In this document: piece by piece, positions 1-13,076 of the stretch
Layout: every line of letters begins with the position of its first letter
How positions within the stretch are numbered: the stretch's first letter is position 1
Assembly: GCA_034190875.2 (NCBI GenBank)
Contig: CM067356.1
Location: 51,296,263-51,360,262 of the forward strand
DNA: 64,000 nt
Reading direction: 5' to 3'
DNA from: Urechis unicinctus
Lineage: Eukaryota; Annelida; Polychaeta; Xenopneusta; Urechidae
The notes under the pieces: model-generated
Told to the model about the DNA's origin: nothing
Database searches by the model: none
What the model saw: only the letters and a program-made list of their open reading frames with translations
Position numbers and translations under genes: made by a program

Positions 1-1082
1 GTAGTATTGATCTCAAAGGCAATAACAAGCTTCATTGGTAATCATGCTCTAATCCAAGTCGAAGATTTGATAGACGTGATTTGTATCCTTCCTCTGTTCA
101 GGCAATTCAAAAACATCAGTGAAGATAATTTTCAGGGTATGTGCCTCTTTTATTCAATCCTGAACTCTGATATTCTGTGCCAGCTGGTACTCTATATCTA
201 TTGGGTGATTATTGCGCACAATTCGAGCACCGTTAACTAGATATTGCATTATGCAGTTTGCAATTAAATAAACTGAAGCCATGATCTGTTCGTCGCGATG
301 TCGATATTTCTCGGCATTTTATAGCGCATTATAGTGATAAATAAACAAATGGATATGTTCATATCTGAAAATATCACGATGCGGCTATATTCGTCCTTTT
401 CAATGTGATGTAATATCGCTAGACACGCAGAATATTAACCAAAATCTTCTCCACAAATGTCATACAAGCAAGACATTCACGGTACACAGTGTTTGTGTTC
501 TCCGGAATTATGGGAAGCATTTTATAGTCATTATGGTTAAGGCTCATAAGATACGAACATATCATCTTGTAACTAAAGCACGAATGGCCTTTAGGGAAAC
601 ACGGTCTAATCATGTGGATTCCCGAGTGGGCGAGTCCTTGCCAACATGTAATGTCAAGTGTCCTGAGTCTCACATTTTATCAAATTTGTTCATGGGTAGT
701 GACTTTAAGGATTGAGTATCCACAGAACTATTACCTTTTATTGGAACGATTTTGCTAATTAACTAGATAATGCGTCTGAATTCGGCTTACTATCCCATTT
801 GTAGAATTATCAGTCAACTGTTCATAATTCTACAGTACGTGCTTTATTTTTTGCATTGCTATTACAAATGCATTTACGGTGGATGGAGGAGTGCTCTTAT
901 TGTACAACAATAACGAGACACGGTGCTGTATGCTGATGCAAAACATTTCCGTTGTCCATTTTCGGTCGTAAACTAAGCTTTTTCTTTCATTTGCCAAGTA
1001 GCTGCTGCTTAGTTCAAAATATAGTTATGAGATATGACAGTTCAAAATATGCACTTGGCGTGTCTGTAAAAGATGAGTTTCT
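1..1082. other. Non-coding stretch, no gene seen
   Basis: Only short open frames (at most 84 codons) occur, with no recognisable domain, no codon structure and no splice pattern that I can support. The sequence is AT-rich and unique within the window as far as I can see. Confidence 0.5.
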
Positions 1083-1312
1083 GGTTGAGTAGAGCGGTCC
1101 TTGCGAGGGCCATATCAGCAACACATTACTTTGACCCCGATTTCACCTAGAGGAGAGAAGGGTGCAGTCAATCGGCTGGTGACGACTGCCAAGCAATAAT
1201 CGTTTTCATTACTTTGTCTTTTCATCTTCTTCATATCTACTTTCATTCACATGGTTTACCCTCCGTTTCCCATTCATCCTAAGCGGCTGCTTAGTATGTC
1301 AACCAAATTAAC
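1083..1312 (+). repeat. SINE-like repeat, copy A (no tail)
   Basis: This stretch aligns with 42030-42290. Shared blocks include a head with GGTTGAG followed by GGTCC and GAGGGC, then TTTCACCTAGA, then CAGTCAATCGGCTGGTG, and finally GCGGCTGCTTA. The order and spacing match the second copy. The simple-repeat tail seen in copy B is absent or lost. I cannot identify clear A and B boxes of an RNA polymerase III promoter, so assignment as a SINE rests on size, two dispersed copies and the tail of copy B. Confidence 0.5.
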
Positions 1313-4239
1313 AAAGGAGTGGCTTGATGTTTCATCCAGCTAATCTTTGTTTCGGTGATCCGACATACTAGGGATTTCCGAAGGCACAAAAGATAGTGTA
1401 GGCGCGGCCTGGTAGTACGTACATTTATGCGCTGTCAAGAAGGCCACTGTGTCAGTCGGCACTCAGACCGACAACACATAGCCAACTGGCAGCGCCCAAC
1501 CAAAGTTGGGTGTCACTAAATTGCCAGTATCTACTAACACCGCTGGCTATTGATATATCAATCCAATGCGATCCCCCTGCTCGCCTTCAAACCTGAAGCA
1601 AAATCATCAATATATTCCTTGTGCTACAGCAAGCCATGCGTTACCGTTGGGAAGAAAGCGTACTTCATATCTTCTGCATGTGAAATTTCGTTATTGGCAA
1701 CGTTTATGGCCAACATTGAAACACAAGCATAGTTAACTTCTGCATCGTCGTTATATAATTAATCATATGAACACAATTCATCAGCATTTAGATTTCAACG
1801 TGTCCTTTGCTACCCGAGATAAATTACGCAATCGGATTTAAATCGGGCAAAAAAGTTGGATGCCTCACAGCGTATTTGCATCGCAACAAAGCATAACAAA
1901 GACCCTGACCTTATATCTTGAGCAACGGTTTGCAAAGGCGTATGATTATACAAGTGATCACCATACATTAGGGTTGAGTCATGTTCGATGAAGTGTCGGT
2001 AAACGCGGAGGTGGGATCCAGCAAATATCTTAAACCCTATATCTAAAACGCAAGTAAATACGAGACGGGAGCATCAAATATACCCAACATATTACAGGGC
2101 AGCTGTTTACAACACAATGCAGGTCACTGGGTAGGTGGGCTCAAATATGCCGCCAAAATGTCAATTGCTTGTGACAAAGTAAGATATTGCAATCGGTTTC
2201 GGTGGCAGCTGCTGACCGGCATACGCTTTCAAGATAACAAGAATATTCATAACTGTGACCAGACGATGTATTTCTCAAAATTAGCTACTATTCAACCATG
2301 ATGAGCATGACATCTATTCCTCTAGAAACAATAATTTATTCAGATATTTTGCGTAACAATTGACCGATTATAGCCAGATGCTAAATGAATGTAGAACTGG
2401 TATTGTTCTCACTCCCACCGAGTCGAATATTTCTTATTAACACATAAGTAATACAAGTTCGATAATTTCTCAAGAAACCAATAGCATTCATTTTTGCAGG
2501 CCTAGGGCATTGACTGAATGTGGAAGAGGAACATGGGGCATCAAATATATGGCTACTTATACTATTTGTCATCGACATGGACGTGCTGAATAACCTTGAG
2601 CTTGTGTTTCATCACATCATGTACAAGCAAAATATGCTTAGACGATGAAACAATCAATCTCATATCTTGGTTCGTCTAAAACTATTATCCGTCTCATTTT
2701 ATTGGTTGGATGATAATGATACCGCAAATGGTTTGGGTAGCGCAATTTTTAGCGAACAGATTTTCGAATCCTTTGTAGGAATTCTAAGCATTTGCATTAT
2801 ACAGTCTAATTATCGTGTTGAATGCATTCTCGAGCTAAGATTAAGCACGATGATTTGCTCCAGAAACCTACCTAGCAGACACTTGTCACACTAGAATGTA
2901 ACATTCAAATAATTGGTGTTACACAGAAATGCCTTTTCGATATGATGATAACATTCTCGGACCTCCGATCAATATCAATTGACCGCGCTTATTCAGATAT
3001 TTTCGTCCCGTAACTGACGGTATTCCTTTAAGGACTACGTATCAGGTAATTAATACTCTTACTCGTTTAAGGCTGTGTTCATCTATCATGAAAAACGTGG
3101 GCAAAAATACAAAATACAAAATAGAGGTAACTATGCAGTTACCCATGCTTCAAATGGCAGAACTTACTGGTGTGAACAGCTGAGGTAATAAAGGTTAGAA
3201 TTCCTGTTACATGACGTAAAGCTGTCTCATTATCTTATAAACTGCTCCGTTTTATGTAAGAGCGGTTGGCTAAGTTTGGTGCCTAGCAGAAGCGTAATTG
3301 ACAATGATGGAATACCAAAGCATTATATTTCTATGATTACATGTCCCTCTTAGTCCAATCACGTAGTGTATGGGAGACGGTGAGAGTATGTAATGCATAC
3401 ATAAACCCCATTAAAGGGGCTTGCTTTGGTTGTTGTCGAGCCACAGAACCAGAATTGCCACGGACCGTTTAATCCATTACAAGAATGCCAAATATCAGCA
3501 CAACAACTAGCCATGTTGGGTAATGATAAGACAGATATGGCAATAATGCTCATGTTGATATCATTTTGGGAGGTGCATGGAGCACATGAATCAATCAGTT
3601 CGAGACAACAATATTGTGAGAAATCGAAGATCACTGCGTGTAAGGCAAGGCTAATGAACGTGCTGAATGCTGTAGCAGATCTTACCTCGGCTCTTACCGC
3701 CCGCTAGGATCACCACTACCCAACGCAACGCATTCCCTACACGTACATCAGGGGTATTTGGAATGGTAATATGGTCGATTTTCTCCAACACACAACAGGG
3801 AAACGAGGTTAAATACGTTTAGGTCAGATAGTTAGAAGCACAGTGAATGTAAAAGGTATGATAGAACATGAGGACCGTGCTAAAGCATGGCTCAGTTCTC
3901 TACAAGAGTACGCACAGTATCGAGTGATGATCACAATGGCTGAACTACAGTAAGTATACACGTCCATACATGCAAGATATACGATGCATCAATGAAACAA
4001 CAACCATCTTAGGATCAATGACATTTAAATAACACAGCATACATAACACAGCCCCACAGTCTGGTGTAGGCGCCTGTTCTTCTCTTCTGATACCTTGTAT
4101 GCTTCACTTTATGCTTCCTTTCTCAATCGGGCTTTTTCTTATCACCAGTCAAATGTGCATGAATATGTATAGCGCTGTTGCATGATATATGTAATGATTT
4201 TGTTATACAGACATCTTGGTTAAACAGCTATAAGTGAAA
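1313..4239. other. Non-coding stretch
   Basis: No recognisable gene. Overlapping open frames of about 90 codons occur on both strands at 3359-3707. Their residues match no family I know, and such paired frames are expected by chance. A few SINE-flank-like bases continue after 1313. Confidence 0.4.
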
Positions 4240-5159
4240 CCTACAACAAGTCACAATCATTGCTGTTGAGTTGAAATGGATACAATTTCGGCAATCAGTT
4301 AAAGTAAGAGTGGCCTTCAGATGATATCCAAGTAATTGACCACAAAGTTACGTCATATCGAATTCGACCGATCTAGCCCAATGACCACTTATCAACGCAT
4401 TCTTCATGAGCATGAACGTTGCGGAAAGCAATAAAAATCTTTCATAACGGCTCACCCACATGGACGAACCTCCATAATCGCCCGTTTGTGGGTTAAATTG
4501 GCCTGAATTCACTCACTCGGACTTTTTGACAAAAACCAAAAAGACACATCATCTCGTCAAATAACGCAATACTACCGATAACTAGGGTTAATGTTCATTC
4601 ATGGTCAACTAGTTAAAGTAATTCCCAGAACCTAAACATTGGAGTATTTATCCACACCCGTCATTAATATCTCAAATAGAAGTCATGGGCCAATCGTAAT
4701 CTCGTGGGTGACGTGATCTAAACCTATTATGCTATCAAATAAATATGTGAGTGACGGGGGCGATTTAACAGAGAATCGATAAACTGTACTTTGCCGATAC
4801 TCGTCATGACATTTTAAATATTGCATCTAACTCATGATGCATACTAAGATACTTTGATAGCAAGCTTGTTGAATATGAACAGACGCACATATGGAGCTTC
4901 ATTCAATTATCCTTGAATATGGTGCAACTGCTGCTGTGCTGAATTTGCAGCACAAGTGATAATCAGAAGGTATGTGTGGTGAGGCATTGATGATATAACT
5001 GATCAACAAAAAGTTTTCTTTGAATAAGCCGTACAAGGGATAACCTTAACGAATAGCGCCTTTTTTATGGAATGAAATTCGCTTACCATATAACTAATAA
5101 ACGAAGCAAGTATAACAGTCAGTTGCCGATCTTTTCTCTCACATAATTTTTTGTGGGTT

Positions 5160-6310
5160 TCATGTCGCATGAAAAGTTATATGATGGCTGAGTTGGTGTA
5201 TTGTGCAATGATATATGGAAGTCCATATTATTGAGGCATAGATCCTTGCCAACAAGTGGAAGGAAATCTGCACGTTAACATAGAAACGACAAATGTTTTT
5301 TTTGTAGTCGTTGCTTGAATCCTTATGAGTTCACGGTTATATATATTCATTATTCATTTTGTCAATTATTGCAATTACCCGCTTAAATTATCCCCACCAT
5401 TAATGCATGAAACCTTGCAGTAGCCAAGCCGTTACACGCTAAAGAGATCAAATGGTCTGTTCTGCTGTAACTGAGCTACGATAACCATAGCTAGTACTGC
5501 TATCAGCTTATTTGATCCCAATTTTGAAACACACGAGGGGTATGCAAAGCTTCCCCTTGTTTTTGTGTAGTCGTGAATACCGACTGAAACAAACTAATTA
5601 ATAATATTGTACCACTCCAGAAGTAAATCAAGCATTCGGCAAGGTTTATGGAATTGAGCTATTTTGTCGATTAGTTAATGTCACTAATGATGTTATTTCA
5701 ATAGAGATATTAAGTAAGGTTAAATGCAATTAACACTGTTACAGCCATTGCCAAACGAATCAGATATTCTCTATGGCCGAATTAAAAATTGATGTCACTT
5801 GCAGACAATTCCTATTGTCGCTGATCCAGATCTATTGTCGGACGGTGACATGGCATTCAGTGCCTCCCCCCCCCTTGAGGGTATTGGATTAAGTCAACTG
5901 ACTTAAATAGGTCCTGGTTTAGTTCTGCCATGACTGCGCAGTTTCATGTTGACACAATTGCACACGATATATTTATGTGTCCGCAACATCCATCCATATT
6001 ATTATTACTGTGTATATGTCAGAAGAGAAAGCCAATATGACATCTGCTAAAATGAAATAGTACAATTCACCATGAGGCGTTTAATGGTTTTATTGTAAAT
6101 AAATAGCCAATGAAATCCATTGAATGAACGATGTAACATAAATGAATATAGTCGTGCATTAATTGTTTCTGGATGTACACATGCATATATTTTAATGGAT
6201 TAGGTATCTTTGTGAATTAGTTGCGATACCATTAGAAATGTTTCACAATTAGGTGGAATCAACCTGATCATCTCTGTCGCGTCTTTAATCCAAACTTTCT
6301 CACGATTGAG
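5160..6310. other. Segment present only in duplication copy 1
   Basis: Copy 2 runs from the equivalent of 5160 almost directly to the equivalent of 6310, so this 1.15 kb is either an insertion here or a deletion there. I see no terminal repeats, target duplication or coding sequence that would identify it as a mobile element. A run of C lies near 5867-5875. Confidence 0.45.
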
Positions 6311-8349
6311 ATGTCAACCATGCTTAAAGTTGTCATGAAACAAACAAGGCCGCATGCCAAGTGCCATTATATGCCAGTTCATTCCAGCAAACATCAGTGA
6401 AGCGGTTTTAATGATAATCAGGCCGTAAGTCGCCATTGAGACATAGCAGGTAGCCTACGCGTATTACCTGCGCATGATTGTTTTTTCTTAACAAGAAGAG
6501 GTGAAGCAGGAAGTTTAAGAGCAGTGACATGAGTGAAGGTGGAAAGGTTTACGTTGTAGGTTAAGGCATGGACAGAGAATACGAGGAGGTCTTGAAACAA
6601 AACATCACCAGGGGAAGGGTTGGCTCGAGCAGCTAATGGCGAGTTGCAAGAGCTTAAAGTCAGCTAAGATAATTTCCAAGTAACAGTGTTTTCCGAATCG
6701 CAACCTGTCATGATTAACTTTTGGCCTTTGACGTAGGTAACCGCTGATAAACAATATTAATCGGGACGAATACACAAAATCCATTGGAATGCATTGACAC
6801 GAACGTTGCCTCAGTGACCAGTTCTTTTAAACGGTGTAAGGTCACACATTGTCTACTGATCTATAGGGTACTTGTTGACAGTTTTCTTTATCTGCATCTA
6901 GATAAAAAATAATTTCAGATTATTGATTGGAAGGGGTCGAATTATTCCAGCAACATCTTCAACATTTCCATACACATCAAACAGTTTGTCTTAGTCAGGG
7001 GATTCATGGCTTATGTACTGCATTGCCATGCACAGAAAATCTTCATATTGTATATTGTCAGAATTGTCGTCTCTTGAATAAATTGCTCATGCAATCCTTG
7101 CCGTGAAATTCTGTTTTTGATTCACCAGTTATTATGAACAGCCTTCTTCCAATGATTGTGTGCCATACATTGCACACGGCAACGTAACTAGCATGTGTTA
7201 ATACAAACTAAACAGTTCCCATTTCCTGCTTGGTTGATGAGGTAATAACTCGAGGGAATTGCGAATATGATTTCAAAACTATGCTCATAACAAACCTATA
7301 TATGATAAGCTATATAGATCATAAACGTTTGCCAGGTAAGATATTGATTTATGAATCACTGTCGCAGTGTTTATCATGTGAAACGAGGCTCGTATGGCTC
7401 TTGATAAAATAATGCCTGATACGCTACGGGTCAAGGGAACTGGGCTCTCCAGTGGATAATCCATCGATCCATTCATTCATTGTATTTGTTATAGCATGAG
7501 GCATAGAGACAAATAATCGTTGGATCTCACCTCTTGTTGACACTCTGCAAAGCAGTGATTATGTAAGGATGGATGTCTTCCAGTTGCAGTGCAACTGGAT
7601 GCTGTCCAAAGGATACATAAATACTTAGCATGCCAGTATGCATGGAGGCAGAATGCAAGACTTGCAATATGGTACCAAGAAAGGGTGTGTACATATCAAC
7701 ACCTCTTCAATAAATTAGCGTTCATTGTGGAAAAACAAAATGCGTTTATTTGTGCAAGTCTACATCATAACTACAAATAGCTATTGGCAGACGTAACAAT
7801 GTTATTGATGCAAGTATCACATAATTATATTAGCTATAAAATATTGCTTTCAATGACCACAGCAGGTGTATTCTAACGCCAAAATACATTCACCGTCACA
7901 TGAACAAGCTTTTCTTGCATTTTAAAGGATGAATGGCACGGCTACATATCACCTGAACACTAAAATATATTCAATATGCTTTGTAAGAGCATGAAATCAT
8001 ATGTTCATAGTAACTAATAATAGCAACATATATTCCCCTAAACCAACTGTATCTAAAATAGCATATCCTTCATATATATTTCTAAATAAGCAATATCCAA
8101 TCGATATTCTGCAGATATGATAATAATTTAAAATAGATTTCACATCACACGAACACATTCACATAAAAACTATTGTAGCCATTACTTTTACTTTACATAT
8201 TGCCTTTACAAGTAGCGCTCAACACATGCATCATCACAGACAAAAAGCAAAACCCACACCAGAAGCTTACGTTACAGGTTAATTTTACTCTGTTGTATAT
8301 TCCGGCCTACTGTACCACGTTATACTGCAATCTTGTATTTTGATATTAT

Positions 8350-8562
8350 TTACGATTTACGAAATAGGAAGATGTGCGTCCCAGGAATACCATTAGCTGC
8401 TTGCAACTCCTCAATAGACTGAGATTGCAGCTGGGCTTCAGGGAACTTGCTGTTCCTACTTGCCATTGGGCTGATGCGCGTAAAGTAGATGTAGGAATAG
8501 ATGAGTCCCAGTATGGCACACAGTGCCATCAGTACTATGAGCACAATCAAACCAATGAACAT
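8350..8562 (-). CDS. Small single-pass membrane protein, family copy 1 (70 aa)
   Basis: The frame begins MFIGLIVLIVLMALC and has one strongly hydrophobic segment at residues 2-27. It is followed by a polar tail of about 43 residues rich in S, Q and N (core SRNSKFPEAQLQSQS) ending FRKS. The frame is open upstream to 8655, but that extension is not kept in copy 2, so I place the start at 8562. All copies share a CAGA before this ATG, which could instead be a splice acceptor, so this may be the last exon of a larger type I or signal-anchor protein. Against copy 2 (49018-49230), 13 codons differ: 10 are synonymous and 3 are not, and there is no indel. That is the signature of selection on a protein. 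I do not recognise the family. Confidence 0.6.
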   Translation of the reverse strand: MFIGLIVLIVLMALCAILGLIYSYIYFTRISPMASRNSKFPEAQLQSQSIEELQAANGIPGTHIFLFRKS

Positions 8563-10260
8563 TCTGGTGGTTGGTGAGTTCCTGTCGAATTGATCAGATA
8601 TTGACACACCTCTTTCTTGATATTCAATGCAATAGTAGTACCTCTGGGTGATCACCCTCCATTACGTTCAGAGGACTGGCAGGGGTAGCAGAGACCATCA
8701 TCTGGACACCCGATTTAAGTGGTCCCACTAAGAGCAAAGCAGAGATGCAATCAGAAGATCAATAATAAAACACGCAGCGTACACAGCAATGAACTCAGCA
8801 ATGGATAATGTTTACATGGCTAGTTGACACGAGAGTTACAACCGGATGTAATCAGCGCTCACTGACAAACGAAGTCTAGTACCGATACTCAGGGCAATGG
8901 TGCACATTAGCCAATTATAGCCTGCTGAAACACAACTTAGACACATTAACTTGAATAATCATTCATAATTGGTCGATAATAACTCATTGCATTGGAAGAA
9001 TATACAACAATAAATTTTAGCATCGGCAATAATTGAATACAATTCCTAGATATTGTACCAAGATAGTGTGTTTGCTGATATTCAGGCAATCAATATTCAA
9101 ATTATTGCAACTCTAATATATATGAATAAATTATGAGAAAAAGATTGGTGCATATCTATTTTCAATGCGTGCATACTTTGAGAAATTGAATTGATGATGG
9201 TGACCGGGAAGTCAATGTTATGTCACCTTTGCTCCAATAACGACGACGAATTCCAACCATAGATATTCCTATAGGCAAATGTGCTTCATGCAAATGCAAA
9301 CACCTGTGAGAGCAAATCACTCCTCAAAATCAAGACACATCGAGGGAGTATTCAGTCTCTCTATATGAAAGACTAGGTCCCTAGAATCTGAAACGAATAG
9401 CCTATACGAAAATCTAATAAGACGTTATGGGTCCCGTGGCCTCAATTATTATCCCTTGAAATGGCAGAAATCTTGGATAAGATGCAAAAAAAACCCCCAG
9501 AGCAACATTAGTAGTTGTCATATAGATGTCAAATGTCAGTTGATATTTCACACGCTACAGCAAGTATTGTCATTGTGCAATCGCCTGAACGACTTCTTAA
9601 TCCTGGATTAGCTTGATTGTAATAAGTAAAACAGTCATGGGCTGTGTGGCATAAGCTTTAATGCACGTGTTAGCAGGGTGCTAGGCCAACTTTATAATGA
9701 ATAATATCCCTTTCACACACCCTCAACTCCTAAGCCCGACAGACTCTGCTTCATAATCCAAGAGAGCATCAGTGTTTGCGGCATGCTGCCGGTGACATGC
9801 TTACCTATCCTATTGAGCACAGGCTCTCGGTTCCGAGTGCCAAGCCGCTAGATTGATGTATAATTAGTAGTTCTAGGGACTCGGTGTAGTAGGGTGAAAT
9901 GCGACAGGAAGCAATTAGTTCCTCAACCCGACTGCCAAATTACCCATGCACCATTGTTTGCATGTAGCAAAATACCGCCATCTATTAGGTCCCTATGGTA
10001 TTGTCATCTTACTGGAGGTATGGTATCATTACCTCTAATAACGACGAGAAACATCATTTACTGCCTTTTGCATTTATTGTGCCTCAGAAGCAGCGCCACA
10101 CTCGTAGGGCTTACAGAACAACCCATGATTTACTGAGAATATACTTGTGGTGTGACTTTTAAAGTCTTTAAGGCCACTCGCCGTCTTCTTCCACCAACGG
10201 CGAAATGTTGCTTATTTCCTAGCGCAATCTCATGGGACACGACTGCCTTATCCTTGCCAA

Positions 10261-10342
10261 TATAACTATATTCACCGAGCATACTGAAGTCATACTCGCC
10301 ATGAACGGTACACATTGGATGGATGCCAAGAGCTAACAACAC
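10261..10342 (-). other. Possible signal-peptide exon, copy 1
   Basis: On the minus strand the frame reads hydrophobic residues LVVWPLVLLALG, then HPMCTVHGEYDF and SMLGEYSYI, which resembles a secretion signal followed by a mature N-terminus. No ATG is present in frame (an upstream TAA blocks it), so it would have to be an internal exon or a relic. The 82 bp are 98% identical to 50393-50474 (2 substitutions, both changing the residue: I/T and F/Y). It lies upstream of the membrane-protein ORF on the same strand, so a two-exon type I membrane protein is possible. This is inference only. Confidence 0.25.
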
Positions 10343-10564
10343 TAGAGGCCAGACTACCAGTTATTGCTTGTCATGCGATCCTGAGTGATTACAGCGACAA
10401 CCAACGAAGAACGTGAGTGAATGGATGTGCCATTTTTCTTCCGTTAGCAGTTAATGGCAACTTAGCATATATCAGATCGTTCACTTACCTATCACGCGGT
10501 GTGAGGGCGATTCTTGTTCACATGCCTTACATTCGATGTCACAACCGTATTTCCGATTACAATA

Positions 10565-10689
10565 TTGTCGCCCTGAAGAGCACGCACTATCCCGGTGACT
10601 CACTGTGGTAGTAGTCCTATCACGCAATCAATACCTACAGATGTTCTTAAATGAAGGTCACTTCTCCATTGGTGGTTCACACAGTGAGT
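10565..10689. promoter_or_regulatory. Perfectly conserved 125-bp non-coding block, copy 1
   Basis: These 125 bp are identical, base for base, to 58950-59074, although flanking sequence of the two duplicates differs by several percent and by indels. Neither strand has an obviously maintained long frame. The block sits upstream, on the minus strand, of the small membrane-protein ORF. A diverged relative of its right half is found near 61580-61650. A control element, non-coding exon or recent gene conversion would each explain the identity. Confidence 0.4.
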
Positions 10690-11839
10690 ATGTAGAGATG
10701 GAGGTAGTATCACAGCTCACACGCAACTGAACCACTAGCCAACAGGACACTTGCCTCACAGCGCGTTACACTATCAACGGTGTCTCCCTCTCCCCTCGCT
10801 TCAGCATCGTGAGCTAAGGTGGCTTCATGCAGCGGCCGTGTCATATTGGTTGGGGTGCTGCGTGTAGGGTCCATAGCTGGAGGGACGGAGCTCAAATGTC
10901 GTCCAATCTCGGTTTAGAACGGAATTATGTGTTTTACACAGATGGGTATATTCAAGCATTAAAAGCAAAGCTCTTTTAAGCACAAGCGGATCAAGCAGAT
11001 TGTCATTATTTGGAAGAGTAGGCGATCTTTTATTAGCCACAGCGCTAGCAGCAGAGTGGGTGTCGTAAGATGCTGTATTTCAGTAGACAGCACAGCACAT
11101 TTGCACTACGATTGGCTACATGTTCACAGAAACGGTGTCTTGGGTTGCACTTAAATCTGCCATATCATTGATATCAAATCCCTACATCGAAACAGTGAAC
11201 GGAGGATCGTTGTGAATTCTGTTACACAATAGAAGATTTAGCACTACAGTTTATTCAGTATCCTCCAAATGCCCACCACAGCCTAGTTCGCCCATTACTA
11301 GCAAAAACAGTTCAAATATATCATACTGCTGAACAATAGTTGTTACTCTCAGTATATATGTATTGAGATTATGTGTTATCAATGAATTGGTGGCAGCAAT
11401 ACCCCCATCGAAGAGCAGTTTCAATTTTGATGACACGTACATGACGTTTATATATCTCTACCAATCTCGCTTTCGCATGCGCAAAATACAACGTCACAAC
11501 AATTAACATCCGTCATCGTGCAACATACATTCACTCCCTCAACCGCAACGTTTTACTAGAATAATTAATAAATCCTCAATCCTGCGCCAGGTTGATTGTG
11601 GTAATTTTAATATCAATCAGGGTCCCACCCCGGGCATTTGCTTTGATGTACGTGACAGCCGGGTGCTATTGCAGCCTCACAACTGATTAAAGCCTTATTA
11701 CACACACCCACTGCCAAGCGACTGGGGATTCTTCTACCCGATTTAATTGGGCCAACTTGTCCTATGGTGAGCACAGGCACTGTTTCTGATTAGAATAGTA
11801 TATATATCTTCTTATAAAGCGGTGATGTGACTATTACCA

Positions 11840-12175
11840 ACAATGTCACTGAAACGATTTTCCGGGATTCACTGCGACGCTATTGCTACCTGTGGCTTTC
11901 ATGGATTTTATTAAAGAGAGATCACTTATCCATTCGTGTCCCTCATGGTAACGATGAGGCAATGAAGGTAGCATAGCCGCTCCCACGCAAATGAACCACC
12001 AGCCAACAGAACACTGCAGCGCTGAGTACTCTATAAATATCCCCGCCCACTTCTTCGCCTACGCCTTTGTTTGCAGAATTTGATGTTTCTGATGACGTGC
12101 GCTGCCCATATTGCATGGCCCGCCATAAATAGGGACTATACGTGGATTGACGAAACGCAAATGTCCACTAGCTAA
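11840..12175. repeat. Dispersed module E, copy E1, with promoter-like motifs
   Basis: This is closely similar to 61535-61830. It contains CTATAAATA next to CCCCGCCC (TATA-like and GC-box-like), then TTTGTTTGCAG and a block with GCGCTGCCCATATTGCATGG. On the minus strand it reads TFAFRQSTYSPY and on the plus strand CPYCM, so the coding strand, if any, is unresolved. The block at 10800-10960 is a diverged relative with TFELRPSSYGPY in the same frame, which favours the minus strand. Confidence 0.45.
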
Positions 12176-12335
12176 CGGTACGCTGCAACGCCAAACACCA
12201 TAAAAAAATCCACCCCACCCCACTTCCTCGCCTACGCCGTTTGCAGAAGTGGATGTTTCTGATGCCGCAAGCTGCCCATGTTGCGAGTAGAGACCATAAG
12301 ATTACGAAACGCAAATGTCTCCATTCTATGTCTAG
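12176..12335. repeat. Dispersed module E, copy E2 (degenerate)
   Basis: A second, shorter and more diverged copy of the E module lies directly after E1. It retains CACTTCCTCGCCTACGCC, TTTGCAGAAGTGGATGTTTCTGATG and ACGAAACGCAAATGT. The TATA-like element is replaced by CCATAAAAAAATCC and the reading frame is broken. Confidence 0.45.
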
Positions 12336-12579
12336 ACGAGTGTGGTTTATATCGCAATGATAAGCATTTCAACAGTGTGGTTTATCAGTTGCAGCATTAA
12401 CAGCCAGGCCGGTCATTGTAGACAAAGTGGGTTATTCTATTACTTGCCACGTCACGAATACCAGCGCGGGTATCTTCATACGTAGCGATATTTCAGTTCA
12501 CAGATCATTACAGAAGTGCTTTATCGTTCACAAAAAGCAGGTTCATTTTGCCTCAGGTTAAATTATATTTGGATACATA

Positions 12580-13076
<497 letters not shown>

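Larger units (their letters stand above)
4240..11320 (+). repeat. Segmental duplication, copy 1 (about 7 kb)
   Basis: Long collinear blocks recur in the same order and orientation about 39.6 kb downstream. 4240-5160 matches 43895-44945. 6310-6440 matches 45010-45135. 6450-9780 matches 47037-50380. 10261-10380 matches 50393-50515. 10380-11320 matches about 58795-59700. Copy 1 has about 1.15 kb (5160-6310) and about 0.48 kb (9780-10260) that copy 2 lacks. The compared segments differ by about 2-10% plus many small indels. The only frame preserved through the duplication is the small membrane protein at 8350-8562. Confidence 0.85.

Noticed and set aside
3359-3707. Overlapping 91- and 93-codon frames
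   Set aside because: No known motif, no second copy in the window, and both strands open equally, as expected by chance.
10417-10611. Plus-strand frame ending ALKSTHYPGDSLW, shared with 58739-58996
   Set aside because: The identity is at DNA level over a block that extends past the stop codon. The upstream parts of the two frames differ and indels break them, so it is not evidence for a protein.
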